Assembly (NCBI GenBank): GCA_036172665.1
Contig: CM069875.1
Coordinates: 17,515,806-17,579,805, forward strand
From: Prosopocoilus inquinatus
Lineage: Eukaryota; Arthropoda; Insecta; Coleoptera; Lucanidae
Direction: 5' to 3'
DNA: 64,000 nucleotides
Shown here: positions 53,563 to 64,000 of the stretch, piece by piece
Layout: each line of letters starts with the position of its first letter
Position numbering within the stretch: the stretch's first letter is position 1
Notes under the pieces: generated by a model
What the model saw: the letters and a program-made list of their open reading frames with translations, nothing else
Told to the model about the DNA's origin: nothing
The model's database searches: none
Program-made: the position numbers and the translations under genes

Positions 53563-55133
53563 AAATAACATGATAGATGAGTAAGGATCGATTACATACA
53601 TCACAGGAACAACGCTAATGCGTGTTGTTTCATTTAAAACTATTTCCAGGTTCTGCTGCGTCCGAAAATTTCGTATCTCACATCAGAGTTACTGGAGTCC
53701 ATCGAAACGTCAAATAACATAGTAGATAAGTAAGGATCGATTAGATACATCACAGGAACAACGCTAATACGTGTTGTTTCGTTCAAAACTATTTCCAGCT
53801 TCTGCTGCATCCGAGAACTTTGTATCTCACATCAGTTACTGGAGTCCATTCAAACGTCAAATAACATGTTAGATAAGTAAGGATCGATTAGATACATCAC
53901 AGAAACAACGCTAATGCGTGTTGTTTCGTTTAAAACTATTTCCAGATTCTGCTGCGTCCGAAAATTTCTTATCTCACATCAGAAATACTGGAGTCCATCC
54001 AAACGTCAAATAACATGATAGATGAGTAAGGATCGATTAGATACATCACAGGAACAACGCTAATACGTGTTGTTTCGTTTAAAACTATTTCCAGCATCTG
54101 CTGCGTCCGAAAACGTCGTATCTCATATCAAAGTTACTGGAGTCCATCCAAACATCAAATAACATGTTAGATAAGTAAGGATCGATTAGATACATCACAG
54201 GAACAACGCTAATACCTGTGGTTTCGTTTAAAACTATTTCCAGCTTCTGCTGCGTCCGAAAATTTCGTATCTCACATCAGAGATACTGGAGTCCATCCAA
54301 ACGTCAAATAACATGATAGATGAGTAAGGATCGATTAGATACATCACAGGAACAACGCTAATACGTGTTGTTTCGTTTAAAACTATTTCCAGCTTCTGCT
54401 GCGTCCGATAATTTCGTATCTCACATCAGAGTTACTGGAGATCATCCAAACGTCAAATAACATGATAGATCAGTAAGGATCGATTAGATACATCACAGGA
54501 GCAAGACGAATACGTGTTGTTTCGTTCAAAACTATTTCCAGCTTCTGCTGCTCCCGAGAACTTTGTATCTCACATCAGAGCTACTGGAGTCCATTCAGAC
54601 GTCAAATAACATGATAGATGAGTAAGGATCGATTAGATACATCACAGGAACAACGCTAATACGTGTTCTTTCGTTTAAAACTATTTCCAGCTCCTGCTGC
54701 GTCCAAAAACTTCTTATCTCACATCAGAGTTACTAGAGTCCATCGAAACGTCAAATAACATGATAGATGAGTAAGGATCGATTAGATACATCACAGGAAC
54801 AACGCTAATGCGTGTTGTTTCATTTAAAACTATTTCCAGCTTCTGCTGCGTCCGAAAACGTCGTATCTCACATCAGAGCTACTGGAGTCCATCGAAACGC
54901 CAAATAACATGATAGATGAGTAAGGATCGATTAGATACATCACAGGAACAACGCTAATACGTGTTGTTTCATTTAAAACTATTTCCAGCTTCAGCTGCGT
55001 CCGAGAACTTCGTATCTCACATCAAAGTTACTGGAGTCCATCGAAACGCCAAATAACATGTTAGATGAGTAAGGATCGATTAGATACATCACAGGAACAA
55101 CGCTAATGCGTGTTGTTTCGTTTAAAACTATTT
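53563..55133 (+). repeat. Thirty-three-unit-offset duplication, copy 2
   Basis: This is the partner of 48650-50220. It runs into the first 2980-bp block at the right end of the window, so this copy supplied the sequence that was later amplified there. Confidence 0.8.
53819..53965 (+). repeat. 147-bp unit (2-bp loss) with ctgcatccg upstream
   Basis: It has the atcagttac allele. The upstream tail is ctgcatccgagaac, a single-base variant of the usual ctgcgtcc. It is the last of the eight units with this allele. Confidence 0.9.
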
Positions 55134-56969
55134 CCAGCTTCTGCTGCGTCCGAAAACGTCGTATCTCACATCAGAGCTACTGGAGTCCATCGAAATGCCA
55201 AATAACATGATAGATGAGTAAGGATCGATTAGATACATCACAGGAGCAAGACGAATACGTGTTGTTTCGTTCAAAACTATTTCCAGCTTCTGCTGCGTCG
55301 GAAAACGTCGTATCTCACATCAGAGTTACTGGAGTCCATCGAAACGCCAAATAACATGATAGATAAGTAAGGATCGATTAGATACAGCACAGGAACAACG
55401 CTAATACGTGTTGTTTCGATTAAAACTATTTCTAGCTCCTGCTGCGTCCAAAAACTTCGTATCTCACATCAGAGTTACTAGAGTCCATCGAAACGTCAAA
55501 TAACATGATAGATGAGTAAGGATCTATTAGATACATCACAGGAACAACGCTAATGCGTGTTGTTTCATTTAAAACTATTTCCAGCTTCTGCTGCGTCCGA
55601 TAATTTCGTATCTCACATCAGAGTTATTGGAGGTCATCCAAACGTCAAATAACATGATAGATGAGTAAGGATCGATTAGATACATCACAGGAGCAAGACG
55701 CATACGTGTTGTTTCGTTCAAAACTATTTCCAGCTTCTGCTGCGTCCGAGAACTTTGTATCTCACATCAGAGTTACTGGAGTCCATTCAGACGTCAAATA
55801 ACATGATAGATGAGTAAGGATCGATTAGATACATCACAGGAACAACGCTAATACGTGTTGTTTCGTTTAAAACTATTTCCAGCATCTGCTGCGTCCGAAA
55901 ACGTCATATCTCACATCATTGTTACTGGAGTCCATCCAAACATCAAATAACATGTTAGATAAGTAAGGATCGATTAGATACATCACAGGAACAACGCTAA
56001 TACGTGTTGTTTCGTTTAAAACTATTTCCAGCTCCTGCTGCGTCCAAAAACTTTGTATCTCACATCAGACTTACTGGAGTCCATCCAAACGTCAAATAAC
56101 ATGTTAGATAAGTAAGGATCGTTTAGATACATCACAGGAACAACGGTAATGCGTGTTGTTTCGTTTAAAACTATTTCCAGCTTCTGCTGCGTCCGAAAAT
56201 TTCGTATCTCACATCAGAGATACTGGAGTCCATCCAAACGTCAAATAACATGATAGATGAGTAAGGATCGATTAGATACATCACAGGAACAACGCTAATA
56301 CGTGTTGTTTCGTTTAAAACTATTTCCAGCTCCTGCTGAGTCCAAAAACTTCTTATCTCACATCAGAGTTACTAGAGTCCATCGAAACGTCAAATAACAT
56401 GATAGATGAGTAAGGATCGATTAGATACATCACAGGAACAACGCTAATGCGTGTTGTTTCATTTAAAACTATTTCCAGCTTCTGCTGCGTCCGAAAACGT
56501 CGTATCTCACATGAGAGCTACTGGAGTCCATCGAAACGCCAAATAACATGATAGATGAGTAAGGATCGATTAGATACATCACAGGAACAACGCTGATACG
56601 TGTTGTTTCGTTTAAAACTATTTCCAGCTCCTGCTGCTTCCAAAAACTTCTTATCTCACATCAGAGTTACTAGAGTCCATCGAAACGTCAAATAACATGA
56701 TAGATGAGTAAGGATCGATTAGATACATCACAGGAACAACGCTAATGCGTGTTGTTTCATTTAAAACTATTTCCAGCTTCTGCTGCGTCCGAAAACGTCG
56801 TATCTCACATCAGAGCTACTGGAGTCCATCGAAACGCCAAATAACATGATAGATGAGTAAGGATCGATTAGATACATCACAGGAACAACGCTAATACGTG
56901 TTGTTTCGTTTAAAACTATTTCCAGCTTCTGCTGCGTCCGAAAATTTCGTATCTCACATCAGAGATACT
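53990..56969 (+). repeat. 2980-bp higher-order repeat, copy 1 (20 units)
   Basis: It is followed at once by a second copy at 56970 at exactly 20 x 149 bp. Anchors are tctcatatcaaag (54121 and 57101), gatcagtaagg (54468 and 57448), agttattggagg (55624 and 58604) and caacggtaat (56141 and 59121). I saw no base difference where I compared the copies line by line. The divergent flank on the left (tttcttatc with agaaatac against tttcgtatc with agagatac) sets the left edge. Confidence 0.9.
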
Positions 56970-59888
56970 GGAGTCCATCCAAACGTCAAATAACATGATA
57001 GATGAGTAAGGATCGATTAGATACATCACAGGAACAACGCTAATACGTGTTGTTTCGTTTAAAACTATTTCCAGCATCTGCTGCGTCCGAAAACGTCGTA
57101 TCTCATATCAAAGTTACTGGAGTCCATCCAAACATCAAATAACATGTTAGATAAGTAAGGATCGATTAGATACATCACAGGAACAACGCTAATACCTGTG
57201 GTTTCGTTTAAAACTATTTCCAGCTTCTGCTGCGTCCGAAAATTTCGTATCTCACATCAGAGATACTGGAGTCCATCCAAACGTCAAATAACATGATAGA
57301 TGAGTAAGGATCGATTAGATACATCACAGGAACAACGCTAATACGTGTTGTTTCGTTTAAAACTATTTCCAGCTTCTGCTGCGTCCGATAATTTCGTATC
57401 TCACATCAGAGTTACTGGAGATCATCCAAACGTCAAATAACATGATAGATCAGTAAGGATCGATTAGATACATCACAGGAGCAAGACGAATACGTGTTGT
57501 TTCGTTCAAAACTATTTCCAGCTTCTGCTGCTCCCGAGAACTTTGTATCTCACATCAGAGCTACTGGAGTCCATTCAGACGTCAAATAACATGATAGATG
57601 AGTAAGGATCGATTAGATACATCACAGGAACAACGCTAATACGTGTTCTTTCGTTTAAAACTATTTCCAGCTCCTGCTGCGTCCAAAAACTTCTTATCTC
57701 ACATCAGAGTTACTAGAGTCCATCGAAACGTCAAATAACATGATAGATGAGTAAGGATCGATTAGATACATCACAGGAACAACGCTAATGCGTGTTGTTT
57801 CATTTAAAACTATTTCCAGCTTCTGCTGCGTCCGAAAACGTCGTATCTCACATCAGAGCTACTGGAGTCCATCGAAACGCCAAATAACATGATAGATGAG
57901 TAAGGATCGATTAGATACATCACAGGAACAACGCTAATACGTGTTGTTTCATTTAAAACTATTTCCAGCTTCAGCTGCGTCCGAGAACTTCGTATCTCAC
58001 ATCAAAGTTACTGGAGTCCATCGAAACGCCAAATAACATGTTAGATGAGTAAGGATCGATTAGATACATCACAGGAACAACGCTAATGCGTGTTGTTTCG
58101 TTTAAAACTATTTCCAGCTTCTGCTGCGTCCGAAAACGTCGTATCTCACATCAGAGCTACTGGAGTCCATCGAAATGCCAAATAACATGATAGATGAGTA
58201 AGGATCGATTAGATACATCACAGGAGCAAGACGAATACGTGTTGTTTCGTTCAAAACTATTTCCAGCTTCTGCTGCGTCGGAAAACGTCGTATCTCACAT
58301 CAGAGTTACTGGAGTCCATCGAAACGCCAAATAACATGATAGATAAGTAAGGATCGATTAGATACAGCACAGGAACAACGCTAATACGTGTTGTTTCGAT
58401 TAAAACTATTTCTAGCTCCTGCTGCGTCCAAAAACTTCGTATCTCACATCAGAGTTACTAGAGTCCATCGAAACGTCAAATAACATGATAGATGAGTAAG
58501 GATCTATTAGATACATCACAGGAACAACGCTAATGCGTGTTGTTTCATTTAAAACTATTTCCAGCTTCTGCTGCGTCCGATAATTTCGTATCTCACATCA
58601 GAGTTATTGGAGGTCATCCAAACGTCAAATAACATGATAGATGAGTAAGGATCGATTAGATACATCACAGGAGCAAGACGCATACGTGTTGTTTCGTTCA
58701 AAACTATTTCCAGCTTCTGCTGCGTCCGAGAACTTTGTATCTCACATCAGAGTTACTGGAGTCCATTCAGACGTCAAATAACATGATAGATGAGTAAGGA
58801 TCGATTAGATACATCACAGGAACAACGCTAATACGTGTTGTTTCGTTTAAAACTATTTCCAGCATCTGCTGCGTCCGAAAACGTCATATCTCACATCATT
58901 GTTACTGGAGTCCATCCAAACATCAAATAACATGTTAGATAAGTAAGGATCGATTAGATACATCACAGGAACAACGCTAATACGTGTTGTTTCGTTTAAA
59001 ACTATTTCCAGCTCCTGCTGCGTCCAAAAACTTTGTATCTCACATCAGACTTACTGGAGTCCATCCAAACGTCAAATAACATGTTAGATAAGTAAGGATC
59101 GTTTAGATACATCACAGGAACAACGGTAATGCGTGTTGTTTCGTTTAAAACTATTTCCAGCTTCTGCTGCGTCCGAAAATTTCGTATCTCACATCAGAGA
59201 TACTGGAGTCCATCCAAACGTCAAATAACATGATAGATGAGTAAGGATCGATTAGATACATCACAGGAACAACGCTAATACGTGTTGTTTCGTTTAAAAC
59301 TATTTCCAGCTCCTGCTGAGTCCAAAAACTTCTTATCTCACATCAGAGTTACTAGAGTCCATCGAAACGTCAAATAACATGATAGATGAGTAAGGATCGA
59401 TTAGATACATCACAGGAACAACGCTAATGCGTGTTGTTTCATTTAAAACTATTTCCAGCTTCTGCTGCGTCCGAAAACGTCGTATCTCACATGAGAGCTA
59501 CTGGAGTCCATCGAAACGCCAAATAACATGATAGATGAGTAAGGATCGATTAGATACATCACAGGAACAACGCTGATACGTGTTGTTTCGTTTAAAACTA
59601 TTTCCAGCTCCTGCTGCTTCCAAAAACTTCTTATCTCACATCAGAGTTACTAGAGTCCATCGAAACGTCAAATAACATGATAGATGAGTAAGGATCGATT
59701 AGATACATCACAGGAACAACGCTAATGCGTGTTGTTTCATTTAAAACTATTTCCAGCTTCTGCTGCGTCCGAAAACGTCGTATCTCACATCAGAGCTACT
59801 GGAGTCCATCGAAACGCCAAATAACATGATAGATGAGTAAGGATCGATTAGATACATCACAGGAACAACGCTAATACGTGTTGTTTCA
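56970..59888 (+). repeat. 2980-bp higher-order repeat, copy 2 (ends in a switch)
   Basis: This is the partner of 53990-56969. It stops matching near 59889, where catttaaaac with ttcagctgcg appears in place of cgtttaaaac with ttctgctgcg. From there the sequence repeats about 57952 onward, a jump back of 13 units. Confidence 0.9.
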
Positions 59889-61670
59889 TTTAAAACTATT
59901 TCCAGCTTCAGCTGCGTCCGAGAACTTCGTATCTCACATCAAAGTTACTGGAGTCCATCGAAACGCCAAATAACATGTTAGATGAGTAAGGATCGATTAG
60001 ATACATCACAGGAACAACGCTAATGCGTGTTGTTTCGTTTAAAACTATTTCCAGCTTCTGCTGCGTCCGAAAACGTCGTATCTCACATCAGAGCTACTGG
60101 AGTCCATCGAAATGCCAAATAACATGATAGATGAGTAAGGATCGATTAGATACATCACAGGAGCAAGACGAATACGTGTTGTTTCGTTCAAAACTATTTC
60201 CAGCTTCTGCTGCGTCGGAAAACGTCGTATCTCACATCAGAGTTACTGGAGTCCATCGAAACGCCAAATAACATGATAGATAAGTAAGGATCGATTAGAT
60301 ACAGCACAGGAACAACGCTAATACGTGTTGTTTCGATTAAAACTATTTCTAGCTCCTGCTGCGTCCAAAAACTTCGTATCTCACATCAGAGTTACTAGAG
60401 TCCATCGAAACGTCAAATAACATGATAGATGAGTAAGGATCTATTAGATACATCACAGGAACAACGCTAATGCGTGTTGTTTCATTTAAAACTATTTCCA
60501 GCTTCTGCTGCGTCCGATAATTTCGTATCTCACATCAGAGTTATTGGAGGTCATCCAAACGTCAAATAACATGATAGATGAGTAAGGATCGATTAGATAC
60601 ATCACAGGAGCAAGACGCATACGTGTTGTTTCGTTCAAAACTATTTCCAGCTTCTGCTGCGTCCGAGAACTTTGTATCTCACATCAGAGTTACTGGAGTC
60701 CATTCAGACGTCAAATAACATGATAGATGAGTAAGGATCGATTAGATACATCACAGGAACAACGCTAATACGTGTTGTTTCGTTTAAAACTATTTCCAGC
60801 ATCTGCTGCGTCCGAAAACGTCATATCTCACATCATTGTTACTGGAGTCCATCCAAACATCAAATAACATGTTAGATAAGTAAGGATCGATTAGATACAT
60901 CACAGGAACAACGCTAATACGTGTTGTTTCGTTTAAAACTATTTCCAGCTCCTGCTGCGTCCAAAAACTTTGTATCTCACATCAGACTTACTGGAGTCCA
61001 TCCAAACGTCAAATAACATGTTAGATAAGTAAGGATCGTTTAGATACATCACAGGAACAACGGTAATGCGTGTTGTTTCGTTTAAAACTATTTCCAGCTT
61101 CTGCTGCGTCCGAAAATTTCGTATCTCACATCAGAGATACTGGAGTCCATCCAAACGTCAAATAACATGATAGATGAGTAAGGATCGATTAGATACATCA
61201 CAGGAACAACGCTAATACGTGTTGTTTCGTTTAAAACTATTTCCAGCTCCTGCTGAGTCCAAAAACTTCTTATCTCACATCAGAGTTACTAGAGTCCATC
61301 GAAACGTCAAATAACATGATAGATGAGTAAGGATCGATTAGATACATCACAGGAACAACGCTAATGCGTGTTGTTTCATTTAAAACTATTTCCAGCTTCT
61401 GCTGCGTCCGAAAACGTCGTATCTCACATGAGAGCTACTGGAGTCCATCGAAACGCCAAATAACATGATAGATGAGTAAGGATCGATTAGATACATCACA
61501 GGAACAACGCTGATACGTGTTGTTTCGTTTAAAACTATTTCCAGCTCCTGCTGCTTCCAAAAACTTCTTATCTCACATCAGAGTTACTAGAGTCCATCGA
61601 AACGTCAAATAACATGATAGATGAGTAAGGATCGATTAGATACATCACAGGAACAACGCTAATACGTGTT
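59889..61670 (+). repeat. Thirteen-unit (1937-bp) reiteration
   Basis: It repeats about 57952-59733 at exactly 13 x 149 bp (agttattggagg 58604 and 60541; caacggtaat 59121 and 61058). Near 61671 the sequence jumps back again, by 12 units (1788 bp), to the ttcagctgcg unit type, making a second switch of the same kind. Confidence 0.88.
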
Positions 61671-64000
61671 GTTTCATTTAAAACTATTTCCAGCTTCAGC
61701 TGCGTCCGAGAACTTCGTATCTCACATCAAAGTTACTGGAGTCCATCGAAACGCCAAATAACATGTTAGATGAGTAAGGATCGATTAGATACATCACAGG
61801 AACAACGCTAATGCGTGTTGTTTCGTTTAAAATTATTTCCAGCTTCTGCTGCGTCCGAAAACGTCGTATCTCACATCAGAGCTACTGGAGTCCATCGAAA
61901 CGCCAAATAACATGATAGATGAGTAAGGATCGATTAGATACAGCACAGGAACAACGCTAATACGTGTTGTTTCGTTTAAAACTATTTCCAGCTCCTGCTG
62001 CGTCCAAAAACTTTGTATCTCACATCAGACTTACTGGAGTCCATCGAAACGTCAAATAACATGATAGATGAGTAAGGATCGATTAGATACATCACAGGAA
62101 CAACGCTAATACGTGTTGTTTCGTTCAAAACTATTTCCAGCTTCTACTGCGTCCGAGAACTTTGTATCTCTCATCAGAGTTACTGGAGTCCGTCCAAACG
62201 TCAAATAACATGATAAATGAGTAAGGATCGATTAGTTACATCACAGGAACAACGCTAATATGTGTTGTTTCGTTTAAAATTATTTCCAGCTCCAGCTGCG
62301 TCCGAAAATTTCGTATCTCACATTAGAGTTACTGGAGTCCATCGAAACGTCAAATAACATAGTAGCTAAGTAAGGATCGATTAGATACATCACAGGAACT
62401 AATACGTGTTGTTTCGTTCAAAACTATTTCCAGCTTCTGCTGCGTCCAAAAACTTTGTATCTCACATCAGAGTTACTGGAGTCCATCCAAACGTCAAATA
62501 ACATGATAGATGAGTAAGGATCGATTAGATACATCACAGGAACAACGCTAATACGTGTTGTTTCGTTTAAAACTATTTCCAGCTTCTGCTGCGTCCGAAA
62601 ACTTCGTATCTCACATCAGAGTTACTGGAGTGCATCGAAACGTCAAATAACATGATAGATAAGTAAGGATCGATTAGATACAGCACAGGAACAACGCTAA
62701 TACGTGTTGTTTCGATTAAAACTATTTCTAGCTCCTGCTGCGTCCAAAAACTTCGTATCTCACATCAGAGTTACTAGAGTCCATCGAAACGTCAAATAAC
62801 ATGATAGATGAGTAAGGATCTATTAGATACATCACAGGAACAACGCTAATGCGTGTTGTTTCATTTAAAACTATTTCCAGCTTCTGCTGCGTCCGATAAT
62901 TTCGTATCTCACATCAGAGTTATTGGAGGTCATCCAAACGTCAAATAACATGATAGATGAGTAAGGATCGATTAGATACATCACAGGAGCAAGACGCATA
63001 CGTGTTGTTTCGTTCAAAACTATTTCCAGCTTCTGCTGCGTCCGAGAACTTTGTATCTCACATCAGAGTTACTGGAGTCCATTCAGACGTCAAATAACAT
63101 GATAGATGAGTAAGGATCGATTAGATACATCACAGGAACAACGCTAATACGTGTTGTTTCGTTTAAAACTATTTCCAGCATCTGCTGCGTCCGAAAACGT
63201 CATATCTCACATCATTGTTACTGGAGTCCATCCAAACATCAAATAACATGTTAGATAAGTAAGGATCGATTAGATACATCACAGGAACAACGCTAATACG
63301 TGTTGTTTCGTTTAAAACTATTTCCAGCTCCTGCTGCGTCCAAAAACTTTGTATCTCACATCAGACTTACTGGAGTCCATCCAAACGTCAAATAACATGT
63401 TAGATAAGTAAGGATCGTTTAGATACATCACAGGAACAACGGTAATGCGTGTTGTTTCGTTTAAAACTATTTCCAGCTTCTGCTGCGTCCGAAAATTTCG
63501 TATCTCACATCAGAGATACTGGAGTCCATCCAAACGTCAAATAACATGATAGATGAGTAAGGATCGATTAGATACATCACAGGAACAACGCTAATACGTG
63601 TTGTTTCGTTTAAAACTATTTCCAGCTCCTGCTGAGTCCAAAAACTTCTTATCTCACATCAGAGTTACTAGAGTCCATCGAAACGTCAAATAACATGATA
63701 GATGAGTAAGGATCGATTAGATACATCACAGGAACAACGCTAATGCGTGTTGTTTCATTTAAAACTATTTCCAGCTTCTGCTGCGTCCGAAAACGTCGTA
63801 TCTCACATGAGAGCTACTGGAGTCCATCGAAACGCCAAATAACATGATAGATGAGTAAGGATCGATTAGATACATCACAGGAACAACGCTGATACGTGTT
63901 GTTTCGTTTAAAACTATTTCCAGCTCCTGCTGCTTCCAAAAACTTCTTATCTCACATCAGAGTTACTAGAGTCCATCGAAACGTCAAATAACATGATAGA
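61671..64000 (+). repeat. Further reiteration running off the right edge
   Basis: After a diverged stretch at about 61.8-62.75 kb, which includes the 144-bp unit, the sequence returns to the amplified order with agttattggagg at 62920, caacggtaat at 63437 and ctgcttccaaaaac at about 63930. The offset from the previous copy is 2379 bp (16 units less 5 bp). The window ends 57 bases into a unit. Confidence 0.85.
62310..62453 (+). repeat. 144-bp unit (private 5-bp loss in the dyad)
   Basis: It reads cacaggaactaatacg where others read cacaggaacaacgctaatacg. The loss removes five bases in the left half of the 22-bp dyad. It is the only unit with this deletion. It lies in the diverged stretch between two amplified copies. 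Confidence 0.9.

Larger units (their letters stand above)
1..64000 (+). repeat. 149-bp satellite DNA array, head-to-tail, whole window
   Basis: The landmark ttcgtatctc (or close variants such as tttgtatctc, gtcgtatctc, ttcttatctc) recurs every 149 bp: 1, 150, 299, 448, 597 and so on to 63944. All units have the same orientation. 431 units end before base 63944, followed by 57 bases of the next. Fifteen shortened units explain every deviation from 149 bp. The unit is about 40% G+C by my count of a consensus-like copy. Nothing but satellite is present: no stretch over 300 bases is unique, and I see no transposon, tRNA, rRNA, telomere motif or gene. The array runs off both ends. By family knowledge, long homogeneous arrays of 100-200 bp units are typical of eukaryotic centromeric or pericentromeric heterochromatin. 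The chromosomal location and species are not determinable here. Confidence 0.98.

Noticed and set aside
1..64000. CRISPR array
   Set aside because: The whole 149-bp period is repeated. There are no short direct repeats separated by unrelated spacers, and no cas genes.
1..64000. Tandem-repeat protein gene
   Set aside because: 149 is not a multiple of three, so any frame shifts at each unit, and stops occur in all plus-strand frames. No frame stays open over several units.
1..64000. Half-unit ancestry (unit as an old dimer of about 75 bp)
   Set aside because: Positions 6-17 (atctcacatcag) and 76-87 (atacatcacagg) look alike, but the rest of the two halves does not align convincingly by eye.
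1..64000. Undescribed defence, mobile or regulatory system
   Set aside because: I looked for any non-satellite insert on both strands and for change of orientation or period. There is none, so no genes are available to form such a system.
1..64000. Telomeric or rDNA spacer repeat
   Set aside because: No short telomere-type repeats, rRNA motifs or poly-purine tracts are present in or between the units.

Overview
This window is one uninterrupted, head-to-tail array of a eukaryotic-type satellite DNA. The repeat unit is 149 bp (about 40% G+C) and fills the window from base 1 to base 64000. I see no unique sequence, gene, RNA gene, transposon or orientation switch. The organism cannot be named from this. 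A pure array of this size with kilobase-scale higher-order repeats points to eukaryotic heterochromatin (centromeric, pericentromeric or subtelomeric), not a bacterium, phage or plasmid. Both window ends lie inside the array, so its true size is larger.

With unit position 1 set at the heptamer ttcgtat, unit starts run from base 1 to base 63944. That span holds 431 units, followed by 57 bases of the next. 431 x 149 exceeds the observed span by 276 bp. Fifteen shortened units account for all of it: eight of 147 bp that share a 2-bp loss, one other of 147 bp, two of 148, one of 146, one of 144, and two remnants of only 25 bp. I found no net insertion.

Layout above the unit level: (a) 299-11630 is repeated as 37142-47874, an old block of about 11 kb whose copies have gained and lost whole units. 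(b) 11.7-20.6 kb holds smaller duplications (16-unit and 9-unit offsets), and part of it recurs at 34.9-36.7 kb. (c) 20.7-33.75 kb is built from tandem blocks with offsets of 22, 30, 27 and 21 units plus 25 bp. (d) 47.3-55.1 kb holds 21-unit and 33-unit duplications. (e) 54-64 kb is the most homogeneous part, with 20-unit, 13-unit and 12-unit reiterations that looked identical where I compared them. No single higher-order period governs the window. The pattern is what repeated unequal crossing-over or conversion at several scales leaves.

Coding potential is essentially nil. Each unit carries stop codons in all three plus-strand frames at unit positions 51-64. The three short minus-strand open frames (61-73 codons) arise from a 1-bp deletion with a TTG start, or from a point change that makes an ATG. 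I found no evidence of an undescribed gene system. What merits follow-up is the array: its nested duplication history, deletion-only length variation, a short dyad, a weak CENP-B-box-like stretch, and a faint resemblance of one minus-strand frame to the ligand-binding domain of Cys-loop receptors.
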